Part shown: positions 31,835 to 41,722 of the stretch, in pieces
Numbering within the stretch: position 1 is the stretch's first letter
Layout of the letters: every line of letters starts with the position of its first letter
Origin: Hippea jasoniae
GTDB taxonomy: Bacteria > Campylobacterota_A > Desulfurellia > Desulfurellales > Hippeaceae
Direction of reading: 5' to 3'
DNA length: 64,000 bases
NCBI RefSeq assembly: GCF_000744435.1
Contig: NZ_JQLX01000017.1
Span: 1-64,000, forward strand
Made by a program: the position numbers and the translations under genes
The notes under the pieces: model-generated
What the model saw: the letters and a program-made list of their open reading frames with translations, nothing else
Told to the model about the DNA's origin: nothing
The model's database searches: none

Positions 31835-32573
31835 GGTTTATTTTATAGGTGCTGGGGCAGGCGATAAAGACCTTTTAACAATCAAAGGACTGAAGGCTTT
31901 AAAACGCTGCGATGTTGTGATATACGCAGGCAGCCTCATAAACAAAGATATATTAACATACGCCAAAAAGGACGCAGAAATATACGATTCAAAATCCATG
32001 ACATTAACAGAAATTATTAAAGTAATAGAAGAGGCCATCAAAGAAAACAAAAATGTTGCAAGGATGCATACAGGCGATCCTTCGTTATATGGGGCAATTT
32101 TAGAGCAAACCGAAGAACTTAAGAAAAAAAATATAGAGTTTGAAATTATTCCCGGTGTCACCGCCCTTTTTGCTGCAGCTGCAAAATTAAATATATCTTT
32201 AACGGCCCCTAACTCTTCACAAACCATCACTATAAGCAGAATAGAAGGCAAGACAAAACTACCGGATAATGAAAAACTAACAAAGCTCCTATGCCACGGT
32301 GGAACATTCTGTTTCTATCTATCTGCTGATAAAATTCACTCAATAGTTGAGGAATTTCTAAAAGCTGGCTATAAGGAGGATACACCCATAGCGGTTTGTT
32401 ATAAGGTTAGCTGGCCTGATGAAAAGATTATTAAAGGCACGCTAAAAGACATTATCCACAAAACAGCCGAGATAAAAAAACATGCAGTTGTCATTGTTGG
32501 TGATGTTCTAAATATGAAACCAAAAGAATACTCAAAACTCTACGATGAGAAATTTTCACACACTTTTAGATAA
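31827..32573 (+). CDS. cbiF: Precorrin-4 C11-methyltransferase
   Basis: Tetrapyrrole methylase of 248 aa (CobM/CbiF). VYFIGAGAGDKDLLTIKG at the N-terminus, YAGSLIN, and RMHTGDPSLYGAI followed by IIPGVTA are family motifs for SAM binding. In the anaerobic route it methylates C11 of cobalt-precorrin-4. Overlaps cbiE by 8 nt and cbiG by 29 nt. Confidence 0.94.
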   Translation: MAKVYFIGAGAGDKDLLTIKGLKALKRCDVVIYAGSLINKDILTYAKKDAEIYDSKSMTLTEIIKVIEEAIKENKNVARMHTGDPSLYGAILEQTEELKKKNIEFEIIPGVTALFAAAAKLNISLTAPNSSQTITISRIEGKTKLPDNEKLTKLLCHGGTFCFYLSADKIHSIVEEFLKAGYKEDTPIAVCYKVSWPDEKIIKGTLKDIIHKTAEIKKHAVVIVGDVLNMKPKEYSKLYDEKFSHTFR

Positions 32574-33333
32574 CCTCTGCTGCATAGCAATCACAAACAA
32601 CGGCATCAAGATAGCAAACATGATAAACAAAAAAACAGGATGCGATATTTTTGCACTCAAAAAACTCAACTGCAACAGTTGCAAAAGCTTTGACAGCCTC
32701 AAAGAGATTTTTAAATTTTGTTTTGACAAGTATCAAGGGATAGTTGCAATAATGTCCCTTGGCATAGTAATAAGGATGATAGGTAATCTAATCAGGTCAA
32801 AATATACAGATCCAGCCGTTGTTGTTATTGATGATGCTGCCCGTTTCTGCATAAGCAGTTTAAGTGGTCATGAAGGAGGGGCAAACAGATTATCACACTA
32901 CCTTGCTTCTATCATCGGTTGTCAGGCTGTTATAACAACAGCTACAGAAACAAACAAACGATATGTTATGGGCATAGGCACAAGGAAAAATATAGATAAG
33001 GAGATTGTCAAAAAAGCAATCATTGAAACTTTAAATAATATTGGCTTAACAACATCAAACATTAGAGTTGTTGCAAGCTGCTGGCTAAAACAAAACGAAC
33101 AGGGGCTTGTGGATGCTGCAAAAGAACTCAAATTAGAAACTGTATTTCTACCCAAACAGCTTTATAAGAATGAACTTTACTGCTTCAAAGAGTCTGCTGC
33201 AATTAAGCATATAGGAATCAAAAATGTTGCAGAAGCTTCAGCCTTATTAGCCTCAACAAACCCTCGATTAATTCTACCAAAAACAGATATAAACGGCGTT
33301 AGTATTGCAATTGTAGAGGAACAGCTGTTATGA
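32545..33333 (+). CDS. cbiG: Cobalt-precorrin-5A hydrolase
   Basis: Opens the delta-lactone of cobalt-precorrin-5A, a step specific to the anaerobic (early cobalt) route. The 262-aa protein has the CbiG features SLSGHEGGANRLSHYLA and VMGIGTRKN. It overlaps cbiF by 29 nt, an unusually long overlap; an internal start is possible, but upstream codons look family-like. cbiH starts at its stop (ATGA). Confidence 0.92.
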   Translation: MRNFHTLLDNLCCIAITNNGIKIANMINKKTGCDIFALKKLNCNSCKSFDSLKEIFKFCFDKYQGIVAIMSLGIVIRMIGNLIRSKYTDPAVVVIDDAARFCISSLSGHEGGANRLSHYLASIIGCQAVITTATETNKRYVMGIGTRKNIDKEIVKKAIIETLNNIGLTTSNIRVVASCWLKQNEQGLVDAAKELKLETVFLPKQLYKNELYCFKESAAIKHIGIKNVAEASALLASTNPRLILPKTDINGVSIAIVEEQLL

Positions 33334-34049
33334 GCGCAAAGATTTTTGTTATAGGAATTGGACCATGCAGGGAAAATTATTTAACTTTTGAAGCTACAGA
33401 AGCCTTAAAAAAATCACGGGTAATTTGTGGTTATAAAAAATATATTGAACGCATAAAGCCCTTCGCAAAAAATAAAATAATCTATCAAAACTCTATGGGC
33501 GGTGAGGTTGAGCGTGTTAAAAAAGCCATTGAGTTTGCCAAAAACGGTTTAACAACAGCTATTATAAGTTCAGGTGATGCATCGTTATACGGCATGGCAT
33601 CTCTTGCCTTACAGTTAAATAACAACATAGACATAGACATTATTCCGGGTTTAACGGCAGCCTTTGCAGCATCTGCAAGAATTGGTGCTATTATCAGTGA
33701 AGATACAGTAATTCTTTCTCTATCCGATATCCTTACACCCTGGGAATTAATCAAAAAACGGATCGATGCGATAAATATGGGTGATTTTGTCTGCGCCATA
33801 TACAACCCAAAAAGCAAAAAAAGAACCACACAACTACCTTACACCCTTAATGAGTTTTTTGCAAAACGGGGTAATCTTTTATGTGGATGCGTAAAAAACT
33901 GCATGTGCGAAAATGAAGAGATAAAAATTTCAACAATCATGGATTTTGATTACGAATTTGTTGATATGTCAACTGTCGTAGTAGTTGGCAATACAAAAAC
34001 CTACCTTAAAAACAACAAATTAATAACACCAAGAGGCTATAAACTTTAG
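33330..34049 (+). CDS. cbiH: Precorrin-3B C17-methyltransferase
   Basis: Ring-contraction methyltransferase of 239 aa (CobJ/CbiH). IFVIGIGPCRENYLTFEA, ISSGDASLYGMA and IPGLTAAFAASARIGA are the SAM-fold motifs. A short Cys-rich stretch (CGCVKNCMCEN) near residue 190 stands out and is not common in the family. Last gene of the cbi set; its stop directly abuts the stop of the convergent RND transporter gene. Confidence 0.93.
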   Translation: MSAKIFVIGIGPCRENYLTFEATEALKKSRVICGYKKYIERIKPFAKNKIIYQNSMGGEVERVKKAIEFAKNGLTTAIISSGDASLYGMASLALQLNNNIDIDIIPGLTAAFAASARIGAIISEDTVILSLSDILTPWELIKKRIDAINMGDFVCAIYNPKSKKRTTQLPYTLNEFFAKRGNLLCGCVKNCMCENEEIKISTIMDFDYEFVDMSTVVVVGNTKTYLKNNKLITPRGYKL

Positions 34050-37000
34050 TTAATCTTTTTTATCAAACAGATATGCAAACATCGGCACATAGACGAGCGT
34101 TAAAAATGTGCCAACAAGCAAACCACCGATTGCAACATCAGCCAAAGGAGATAATCTTTCAAGCCCCACAGCCTTTTCAAGTGCAATTGGAATCATGCCT
34201 GCAATTGTGCCAAATGCTGTCATCATTACAGGTCTGAATCTCACCCTTATACTTTCTAAAGCACTCTCAAACGGCGATTCCTTTTTTCTATACTCTTTAT
34301 AAAAGTCAACGAGCAAGACAGAGTTTTTAATAATAATACCAAACAGAAGCAGAATACCCATAAGTGATGGCATACAGGATGGTTTGTTTAAAATCAGCAT
34401 ACCCCAGGATGCACCGATCATGGCAAGCGGAAGAACAACGATCATAACTATAGCAAGCTTAAATGAGCGATAAACAGCTGTTAATACACTAATCAACAAA
34501 ATAACACCGATCAAAATGGCCTTTATCATCCGCTTAAAGCTATCGTTAAGCTGCACAATACTTCCAGCCTGTTTAACCACAAATCCTTTGAGATCAAGTT
34601 TTTTTAGTAGTTGCTGGCTTTCTGAAGTAATAATACTGATAGGCTTTTTATTTCTAAAGGCATCCACCTCATCTGCATACATAAGATCGTATCTTACAAT
34701 TTTTGCAGGTGCAAACTGTTTTTCAAAATGCGCAACACTTTTAAGAGGTATATAGTAGCCGTAGGGTGTTTTTATCGGCAGAAGCTTTATGTAATTTAGA
34801 TTTTCGTTATATTTACCCCTTAGATAAATCCTTATCGGTTGAACATTCATTGAAGACAGATCGCCGCTAATAGATGCAATTCTACCGTTTATGGGAATTT
34901 GAGAAATTATAGAAAACGGCGTTAAACCATAACTTAAAGCTTTCTGGGCATCTATTTTAAGTTTAATCTCCTGCATATCGTTTTTCCAGCTTATAGAAAC
35001 ACTCGTCAATCCTTTAATTTTCTCTATGGCTTTTTTAACTTTCTGTGAGGCTTCAGGCAAACCGTAATAGACGGGGCTTTCAAGCCTTATTGCAAGCGGA
35101 GCATTAATCGATGATAATGGCGTTGCCCCAAAATCGTAAACATCTACCTTCTCAATACCCCTTATGTTGTGCAACCTGTTTCTAAAAACACTCTCAAGCT
35201 GCCAGATGGTCTGTTTTCTGTGAAATCTATCCACGCAGATAATCGTCATCTGAGCCTGCTGAGGTAAATTACCCCCAAAGGATGTAACACCCAATTCAGA
35301 GCCAAACGCCACAGAGCTCATCTGAACATACTTCTGTTTTTTCAACCAGTTCAAAAAAGGCATGAGGCGATTTTGCGCCTCCTGTGTTGAAAGATTCGGG
35401 CTAAAACTGATCTTTGCCTCTATAATACCCGTATCCATCGGCGGCATAATATCCCTGCCTATGACGGGCATTATATTTTTAACGCTAAAGATAAGGATAA
35501 ACAAAACACCCACAACCATAATAACCCGTCTGAGGATCCTTCTTTTTGAGTTTGAAAACTCAAGCGCCCCTAAATAAAGCCCGATCAGTCTGCCAAATGT
35601 ATTTTGATAGATCCTTTCAAAAAACAACTCTACCCTGGTTTTTGAAGTACCGTTTTTGTAAAGGTAATAAGAAAGTTTTGGTATAAATGTGATAGATAAA
35701 AAGTAGGAGATTAACAGCGCAAGTATCAATGTGGAAATGAGTGGAAAGAAAATCCTCTGAGGATAATCCCCAACAAACATCATTGGAAACAACAGTGCAA
35801 CCGTTGAAATTGTGCCTGCAAATACAGGACCCACAACCTCTTTTGTGCCGTGCTCAATAGCTGTACCTAAATCTTCTTTTAGTTCATTGAGATGCCTTTC
35901 TATATTCTCAAGCACAACAACCGCATCATCGGTAAGCATACCAAGGGCAAGTATAATAGCCGTATAAACAACGATATTGAGCTCACCGCCCGCAAGCCAG
36001 ATAATTGCAAGTGTGGAGAAAAACACCATCGGAATAGACAAACCAGCTGCAATAATAGCTCTAAAGTTGCCCAGAAAAATCAAAATAACAATCAAAGTAT
36101 AAACAATTGCATCCCTTAACGCCTCAAGCATATTACTGTTTGATGTTTCAATAAGGTTGCGTTGGGTATCAGAGATTTCAAAATTCAGGTTGGGATATTC
36201 TTTTTTCAAATACCTTATAGCGTTTCTTACAATATCACTTGTTTTTAAGACATTGCCACCTTTGGTTCGCTGAATGGCAATGGCTATAGCAGGATGAGAA
36301 TTACCGATATAGCTACTAAAATTCTTCTGATGCGACCAGCTAACCTCTGCTATGCTTTTAAGAGGAATATTGGGTGCAACCTCCAAAAGCTTAAGCCTTT
36401 CTATCTCATCCCTTTCACCATAATATGTAACTGTAATAAAATTATTCTTGCTTTTAAAAAAACCTATCGGTATATCTTTGTTAAATGCTGCAATAGCCGC
36501 TATAACCTTATCAGCTGTTAAATTGTATTTTGCAAGTTTGTATGGGTCTATAGCTATATTAATGGCGCTTTTGTAGCCACCAAAAACCTCAACATTACCG
36601 ATACCTTTTAAAGACAACAGATAGGGCTTTATAAAGCTATCCGCAATTTTTCTAACCTCTGTTAAGGTTATATACTTCTTCTTAGGATAGACTGCTATAA
36701 CATCAACAGGCAGTGTAAAGCTACCCACTGTGTAAATGGTTGGTTTTGCCCCTTTAGGTAGTTTGGAAGAAACCCTTGCAAGGGCATTAACCACATCCAA
36801 AGCAGCGTTTTTTAAACCCTTTTTATACTCAAACTCCACATTAACCACAGACATATTGGGCATATTTATACTGCTAATCTGCCTGACATAACCAAGCGTG
36901 GATACCTCTTCCTCTATAGGCTTCGAAACACTGTTTGCTACTACAACAGCCGAGGCGCCAGGCACCCTTGTCATTATAAGAACCGTGGGTCTTGCACTAT

Positions 37001-37112
37001 CTGGAAAAAGGTTTTTGGGTAGGTTGATTAAACCTATAACACCCAAAACAAACAGAAGAACTATCAAACTAAAAAGCGTATGCGGTCTTTTGTAAAAATA
37101 CTCAAACATCAC
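34050..37112 (-). CDS. RND efflux transporter, inner-membrane pump (HAE1/AcrB family)
   Basis: Proton-driven pump of 1020 aa with the usual twelve-helix, two-porter-domain layout. The proton-relay Asp pair is D395-D396 in LALGMLTDDAVVVLENIERH. The N-terminal helix (residues 12-30) and PGASAVVVANSVSKPIEEEV of the pore domain are typical. Sequence style is HAE1 (drug or solvent), not heavy-metal CusA. It overlaps the adaptor gene by 4 nt and forms a tripartite system with the adaptor and TolC-like genes. Substrate unknown; no regulator is adjacent. Confidence 0.93.
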   Translation of the reverse strand: MMFEYFYKRPHTLFSLIVLLFVLGVIGLINLPKNLFPDSARPTVLIMTRVPGASAVVVANSVSKPIEEEVSTLGYVRQISSINMPNMSVVNVEFEYKKGLKNAALDVVNALARVSSKLPKGAKPTIYTVGSFTLPVDVIAVYPKKKYITLTEVRKIADSFIKPYLLSLKGIGNVEVFGGYKSAINIAIDPYKLAKYNLTADKVIAAIAAFNKDIPIGFFKSKNNFITVTYYGERDEIERLKLLEVAPNIPLKSIAEVSWSHQKNFSSYIGNSHPAIAIAIQRTKGGNVLKTSDIVRNAIRYLKKEYPNLNFEISDTQRNLIETSNSNMLEALRDAIVYTLIVILIFLGNFRAIIAAGLSIPMVFFSTLAIIWLAGGELNIVVYTAIILALGMLTDDAVVVLENIERHLNELKEDLGTAIEHGTKEVVGPVFAGTISTVALLFPMMFVGDYPQRIFFPLISTLILALLISYFLSITFIPKLSYYLYKNGTSKTRVELFFERIYQNTFGRLIGLYLGALEFSNSKRRILRRVIMVVGVLFILIFSVKNIMPVIGRDIMPPMDTGIIEAKISFSPNLSTQEAQNRLMPFLNWLKKQKYVQMSSVAFGSELGVTSFGGNLPQQAQMTIICVDRFHRKQTIWQLESVFRNRLHNIRGIEKVDVYDFGATPLSSINAPLAIRLESPVYYGLPEASQKVKKAIEKIKGLTSVSISWKNDMQEIKLKIDAQKALSYGLTPFSIISQIPINGRIASISGDLSSMNVQPIRIYLRGKYNENLNYIKLLPIKTPYGYYIPLKSVAHFEKQFAPAKIVRYDLMYADEVDAFRNKKPISIITSESQQLLKKLDLKGFVVKQAGSIVQLNDSFKRMIKAILIGVILLISVLTAVYRSFKLAIVMIVVLPLAMIGASWGMLILNKPSCMPSLMGILLLFGIIIKNSVLLVDFYKEYRKKESPFESALESIRVRFRPVMMTAFGTIAGMIPIALEKAVGLERLSPLADVAIGGLLVGTFLTLVYVPMFAYLFDKKD

Positions 37113-38182
37113 TGCACCTTTAATGGGGTTCCAGCCAAAGCTTTCAGCAAGATATCAGGCTTTGCAACAACAATATTTTTATTTTTTAGATTGTTTGAAA
37201 CTGCCACTCCTTGCTGACCCACTCCTTCTATCTGTGCTAAAACAGGATAAGCATGGTGGTCTTTATAGACAAAGATATAGTTTTTTTCTCCTACGCTTAA
37301 AAGGGCATCAAATGGCAGTTTATAGGCGTTACCTTTAAACACAACAACACCTACTTTAACACGACTACCCACAGATAAACCCGTATCAACTCTTGCCTCA
37401 TACTCATTTAAGCCGTTGAATGTATCGTTTAGAGCAAAAATCTTATAAAATTTACCCTCAAAGATCACACCTTTCGGCTTGATATCATCAGGCAACCTCA
37501 AAAGCAGGTATTTACCTTTTTCTGCACTGATTTTTAAAATTGGCTTACCCTGCATTGCAACATCGCCAACATTGCTTATCTGTTTTGAAACAACACCGTC
37601 GATGGGCGATTTTATGAGCGTGTATGTGAGTTCTACATTTAGAGATTTCAGCTGCTCTTTGGCAGATCTAATCTGGGATTTAACAGTTGATATTTCAGAT
37701 TTTAGCTGTGCAATTTTATCTTCTTCAGCCTGAGATTGTTCTATACTTGCACCCTTAACATTCAGCAACTCAAGCGTTCTTTTATGCGTTTTAATCATGT
37801 TTGAAAGGCTTAGTTCTAAAGAAGAAAGCTTTTGATACAAAGCGTTCAACTGAGATTTCAAAGAAAACAGCTTTGACTTAATAAAACTATCATCCAGTTT
37901 TACAAGCACATCATTCTTTTTAACATGCTCACCAAGACCTTTTAAATAAAGTATCCTTGATGCTACCTTTGTTGATATGTTTACATCTGTATTGCTTTCA
38001 ATAAGACCCAGTCCATCAAGTGAGAGATAAAAATTTTCCATTTCGGGCTTTATTGTTTTAACGATAATCGGATATGCTTTTGGTGGCTTTAGTGCAAACA
38101 GCTCTTTCTTTTTCTTCTTCACAAGCACAGCCACTCCAGCAAGAATTAATATAACCATCAGAATAACAACTATTTTTTTCAT
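37109..38182 (-). CDS. RND efflux periplasmic adaptor (membrane fusion protein)
   Basis: Adaptor of 357 aa with an N-terminal membrane anchor (residues 3-22), a split lipoyl domain, a coiled-coil hairpin (about residues 100-190) and a beta-barrel. The second lipoyl half reads TLIKSPIDGVVSKQISNVGD, the family signature. It connects the inner-membrane pump with the TolC-like channel. Overlaps both neighbours by 4 nt. Confidence 0.9.
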   Translation of the reverse strand: MKKIVVILMVILILAGVAVLVKKKKKELFALKPPKAYPIIVKTIKPEMENFYLSLDGLGLIESNTDVNISTKVASRILYLKGLGEHVKKNDVLVKLDDSFIKSKLFSLKSQLNALYQKLSSLELSLSNMIKTHKRTLELLNVKGASIEQSQAEEDKIAQLKSEISTVKSQIRSAKEQLKSLNVELTYTLIKSPIDGVVSKQISNVGDVAMQGKPILKISAEKGKYLLLRLPDDIKPKGVIFEGKFYKIFALNDTFNGLNEYEARVDTGLSVGSRVKVGVVVFKGNAYKLPFDALLSVGEKNYIFVYKDHHAYPVLAQIEGVGQQGVAVSNNLKNKNIVVAKPDILLKALAGTPLKVQ

Positions 38183-39462
38183 CTCACGATCTCCTTTAAA
38201 TCCTCACCATAAATAACGGCAAGCTCTGATACTACCTGCCATTTCTTTAATTTTAAAGAATAAAGTTCAGCTTCACTATTTAGTAGATCTGCCTCGTATC
38301 TTAAGTACTCCTCAAGCGTCATTCTGCCCAACTTAAACGCCACCTTTGCATATTTAAGCAGTTTCTTGCTATTTGATACGCTTTTATTCTGGATAATTAT
38401 CGACTTATCTATTAAATCCAGTGTCTTTTTTAATGTTTTTGCCTTTGCTTTTATCCTGTTTGTGTAATCCTCAAGCTCAAACTCACTCTTTACATATTCC
38501 GAATGTGATTTTTCAATCTCAGAATACAGAGGTTTGTCAAATATAGGTATGCTTAAAAATACACCTATTGAACCGTAATTCCTTAAGGTATTTTCATTTG
38601 TATTGTAGGCTTTTGTAAATTTTCTATAGACAAAACCCTTTATCATCAAAGATGGATAAAGTTTATCTTTGCTTGCTTTTGCAGAATATTTGAGCGCTTC
38701 GGTTTTAAGCCTCAATGACTCTAAAATTTTATACTTTCTACCTGTTATATTACCTGATAGTGCCATCTTTGCAGGCTTTGAAAGCCTTATACCCGTTAGT
38801 GCATAAATCGTATTTGCAATGGAGGTTATCTTTGCATCTACATCGTTTAATTTTATATCCAGCGCATTTATGGCATCTTCCACCTTGTATTTATAGACAC
38901 ACGGCAATCTGCCGTTCTCACAGGCAAGTTTGATGCTTTTTAGTTGACTATCAAGAGAGGCTTTTCTTTTTTCTATAGACTGTTTTAATCTTTCAAGGTA
39001 GATAAACTCGCCGTTTAACTCAACCACAACCGCTTCATTCTTTATGAAATTGATTTTCATCCTCCACTGAGCAGACTCTTTTAACTTTTCACTCATATGT
39101 GCCATGTCAAACAGGCTTGCAACAAATAGCGGCGCTGAAAACTCTATACCTATCTGTTTTATATTTTTACCAAACGGCATGGAACCAAAGCTTCTTGAAA
39201 TATCTGAGCTCTCCTTGGGCGTCATGGGTCTGAGATTTGTGGGTGAATTGAAATGCTGATACGATGCTACTGCAAAAATTTTAGGGAAAAAATTAGATAT
39301 AGTCTGATACTTCTTTGCCTTAAATATTGCTACCTCTGCTTTATCAATCTTTGTTACAGGCTGGTTTTGAAGGCCCCTAAATAATTGCTGTATTGTTGCA
39401 GCTTTAGAATCAGAAAATATGCAAAAAAACGCAATAATAAGGAAAAAAATTAACTTTTTCAT
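38179..39462 (-). CDS. TolC family outer-membrane efflux protein
   Basis: Outer-membrane channel of 427 aa. A signal peptide (MKKLIFFLIIAFFCIFSDSKA) starts at ATG 39462. The rest is largely alpha-helical and Lys-rich with the repeat organisation of TolC proteins. The in-frame ATG at 39471 is rejected as start because it lies within the TAAAAT -10 box; 39462 begins the signal peptide and is 7 nt from that box. First gene of the efflux operon. Confidence 0.87.
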   Translation of the reverse strand: MKKLIFFLIIAFFCIFSDSKAATIQQLFRGLQNQPVTKIDKAEVAIFKAKKYQTISNFFPKIFAVASYQHFNSPTNLRPMTPKESSDISRSFGSMPFGKNIKQIGIEFSAPLFVASLFDMAHMSEKLKESAQWRMKINFIKNEAVVVELNGEFIYLERLKQSIEKRKASLDSQLKSIKLACENGRLPCVYKYKVEDAINALDIKLNDVDAKITSIANTIYALTGIRLSKPAKMALSGNITGRKYKILESLRLKTEALKYSAKASKDKLYPSLMIKGFVYRKFTKAYNTNENTLRNYGSIGVFLSIPIFDKPLYSEIEKSHSEYVKSEFELEDYTNRIKAKAKTLKKTLDLIDKSIIIQNKSVSNSKKLLKYAKVAFKLGRMTLEEYLRYEADLLNSEAELYSLKLKKWQVVSELAVIYGEDLKEIVR

Positions 39463-39469
39463 CGCCGTC

Positions 39470-39497
39470 ATTTTACAACTAAACTATACCCTGTCAA
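39470..39497 (-). promoter_or_regulatory. Leaderless promoter of the efflux operon
   Basis: Minus strand: perfect TTGACA (39497-39492), 16-bp spacer, TAAAAT (39475-39470), then 7 nt to the ATG at 39462. No Shine-Dalgarno sequence. Confidence 0.65.
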
Positions 39498-39525
39498 GTA
39501 ATTTTTACAATTTACAAAAAAAGAC

Positions 39526-39553
39526 TTGACGGAAAAATTTTTTTCAATAAACT
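39526..39553 (+). promoter_or_regulatory. Leaderless promoter of the HDOD gene
   Basis: TTGACG (39526-39531), 16-bp spacer, TAAACT (39548-39553), then 8 nt to the ATG at 39562. It diverges from the efflux promoter, the two -35 boxes being 28 bp apart. The -10 match is weaker than at the other leaderless sites. Confidence 0.45.
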
Positions 39554-39561
39554 TGTTAACT

Positions 39562-40440
39562 ATGAACAAGGTTAAAGAGCTGTATGAGAACTTAGCAAGC
39601 ATAGACGATTTACCAGCTTTTCCTGCCATAGCATTTGAGGTAATCAGGCTTACACGTGACCCCAACACAACATCACGCAATCTTGAAGAGGTTATTAAAA
39701 AGGATCCAAATTTAGTCAGTCAGATATTGAAGTTTGCAAACTCCTCTCTATACGGCCTTGCAAGAGAGGTTACAAGCCTCAATCATGCCATAAACCTGCT
39801 GGGCTTTGTTCAGGTAGAAAACATAGTTATGATATCCGTTATCCTATCAAGCGTAAAAAAACTACCACTGCATAAAAACTTTAACAGGGATAAATTTTTA
39901 GAGCATTCATTTGGTTGTGGTGTTACAGCAAAAATAATCAATAATATTTTAAACTTTAAGTTTAGCTCTGCAGAATTTAGTGGCGGGGTTATACACGACA
40001 TCGGCAAAGTATTGCTTGATCTATACGCACCTGAGTGTCTGGATGAAATACTGGAAAACGCTTTCAAAAAAGGAATTTCTTTTATAGATTCAGAGATGGA
40101 ACTATACGGCATAAATCACTGTCAGCTGGGATCAAAACTACTATCAATATGGGGTCTACCAGAGGAAATCATCGATATTGTTGAAAATCATCACGATCCC
40201 AAAAACGCAAAAAATAAGCTTCTGGTTTCTGTTGTTCATGTAGCAGACCTTTTAACCTACACCGAAGGTATAGGATTTGGTGGCAATTATGCAAAATTTA
40301 CGCTTGAAGAGGATGAAGGCTGGCAGTTATTGATAAAAGAGGCAAACCTTAGTGAGGAATTTGACCTTGCATTCTTTACATTTAAACTATATGAGGAAAT
40401 TGAAGAGGCAAAGCAACTTTATTTTGAGGGGTCTAAGTAG
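39562..40440 (+). CDS. HDOD domain signalling protein
   Basis: Protein of 292 aa with an HDOD domain over about residues 10-215. The opening LPAFPAIAFEVIRLTRDPNT, ANSSLYGLAREVTSLNHAINLLG and the later GVIHDIGKVLLDLY and ENHHDP segments fit. It retains HD-type residues (H-D-I-G-K and HH), unlike many HDOD proteins. Such proteins act in chemotaxis, stress or nucleotide signalling. ATG 39562 fits both the domain start and the promoter. CheR follows after 2 nt. Confidence 0.85.
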   Translation: MNKVKELYENLASIDDLPAFPAIAFEVIRLTRDPNTTSRNLEEVIKKDPNLVSQILKFANSSLYGLAREVTSLNHAINLLGFVQVENIVMISVILSSVKKLPLHKNFNRDKFLEHSFGCGVTAKIINNILNFKFSSAEFSGGVIHDIGKVLLDLYAPECLDEILENAFKKGISFIDSEMELYGINHCQLGSKLLSIWGLPEEIIDIVENHHDPKNAKNKLLVSVVHVADLLTYTEGIGFGGNYAKFTLEEDEGWQLLIKEANLSEEFDLAFFTFKLYEEIEEAKQLYFEGSK

Positions 40441-40442
40441 CT

Positions 40443-41264
40443 GTGTCTGAAAAAATGAATCCAAAAACATTCGAAGAATTAAGAGAGTTTATCTACAAAA
40501 AATCCGGTATTTTCTTTGAGAAAAACAAGGAATATCTGCTTACAAACAGACTAAAGAAGAGATTAAAAGAGCTTAATCTATCAAGCTTTGAGGAGTATCT
40601 GCAATACTTAAAATCACCAAAGGGTTCTCAGGAGCTTGGCCCGCTGTTTGATGCTATAACAATCAACGAAACCTATTTTTTTAGGCATATCAGACAAGTT
40701 GAAGCATTTAGAGATGTAATGGTGCCTGAATTATTAAAAAAGAAACGCTCTATAAATGTATGGTCTGCAGCCTGTTCAACGGGAGAGGAACCTTACACAA
40801 TCGTTATAGCTTTAATGGAAAAATATGGTCAAAACATTCCTGCAAGGGTGCTTGCAAGCGACATATCAAACGAAGTTTTGGAAAAAGCAAAAGAGGGCGT
40901 CTATGGTGAATACTCTGTTAAAGAGTTGACGCCTGAACTTAAGAAAAAGTATTTTGATAACGCCGGTTTTGGCAAATATAAAATCAAGGATTTCGTGAAA
41001 AGGAAAGTTGTATTCAAAAACCTTAACCTTTTAGATTCAGCACTTTCCAGAAAAGTCGGAAAGATGGATGTGATCTTCTGCCGCAATGTGCTGATATACT
41101 TTGACTCAAAATCAAGACAAAAGGTTATAGATACCTTTTATAACGACATCCTAAATCCCGGTGGCTATCTTATTTTAGGAGCTACTGAGTCGATTTCCCG
41201 CCTCAACACAAAATTCAAGCTGTGCCATTTCAAGATGGCCATTGCATACCAGAAACCTGAATAA
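40443..41264 (+). CDS. cheR: Chemotaxis protein methyltransferase CheR
   Basis: SAM-dependent glutamate methyltransferase for chemoreceptors, 273 aa. N-terminal helical domain (residues 1-75) with YLTNRLKKRLKEL; catalytic domain with INETYFFRH, VWSAACSTGEEPYTI (SAM motif) and VIFCRNVLIYFD. GTG start, GAGGGG about 9 nt upstream. Coupled to the HDOD gene. No other chemotaxis genes are in the window. Confidence 0.93.
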   Translation: MSEKMNPKTFEELREFIYKKSGIFFEKNKEYLLTNRLKKRLKELNLSSFEEYLQYLKSPKGSQELGPLFDAITINETYFFRHIRQVEAFRDVMVPELLKKKRSINVWSAACSTGEEPYTIVIALMEKYGQNIPARVLASDISNEVLEKAKEGVYGEYSVKELTPELKKKYFDNAGFGKYKIKDFVKRKVVFKNLNLLDSALSRKVGKMDVIFCRNVLIYFDSKSRQKVIDTFYNDILNPGGYLILGATESISRLNTKFKLCHFKMAIAYQKPE

Positions 41265-41272
41265 AACAAAAA

Positions 41273-41717
41273 GGGAGTGGATCTATAAGCCGGGTTCTGT
41301 ACCTGCTATAGCAGGCGGTGGCCATTTATCTATGCGACCTACCCGAAGGCCATCGCATAATGCGAGGGCAGGGTCAACCCATTGGCCTTCCTATTTGGTC
41401 TTGCTCCGGGGTGGGGTTTGCCGTGCCCTGAAGTATTACTACTCCAGGCGGTGGTCTCTTACACCACCGTTTCAGCTTCACCGAGCCCTCACTCTTCTAA
41501 GAAATAGTTTATTAACATAAACATTTATTTTTCTACCCATCCACTAAAATGGATAGGTATCACATGTTTACATAAAAAGTGAGGGCTTGGAGGTCTCTTC
41601 TCTGTGGCACTTTCCTTTGGGTCGCCCCAACCTCCCTTTCGAGAGGCACCCTGACCCTGAAGAGCCCGGACTTTCCTCTTAAGCATAAAGCTTAAGCGGC
41701 CACCCGATCCACTCCCC
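41273..41717 (-). ncRNA. rnpB: RNase P RNA, bacterial type A
   Basis: Catalytic RNA of RNase P, about 445 nt on the minus strand. The 5' GGGGAGTGGATC pairs with 3' GATCCACTCCC (helix P1). Conserved landmarks read on the minus strand are GAGGAAAGTCCGGGCT near the 5' end, ACAGAACCCGGCTTA near the 3' end and GGTAGGTCGC-type elements in between. The helix bounded by GCCCTCAC / GTGAGGGC (P12 region, 41484-41586) carries an extra AT-rich extension of about 80 nt with its own inner hairpin. A T-rich run after P1 at 41264-41275 (minus strand) probably ends transcription. Confidence 0.93.
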
Positions 41718-41722
41718 TAAAG

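Noticed and set aside
34050-37112. Heavy-metal RND pump (CusA type)
   Set aside because: Sequence around the Asp-Asp relay and overall style match HAE1 pumps; no Met-rich metal site was seen.
39463-39471. ATG 39471 as the TolC start
   Set aside because: It lies within the TAAAAT -10 box on the minus strand, so it would not be in the mRNA.
41242-41520. Plus-strand ORF over the RNase P gene
   Set aside because: It is the antisense of rnpB, whose conserved segments explain the lack of stops.
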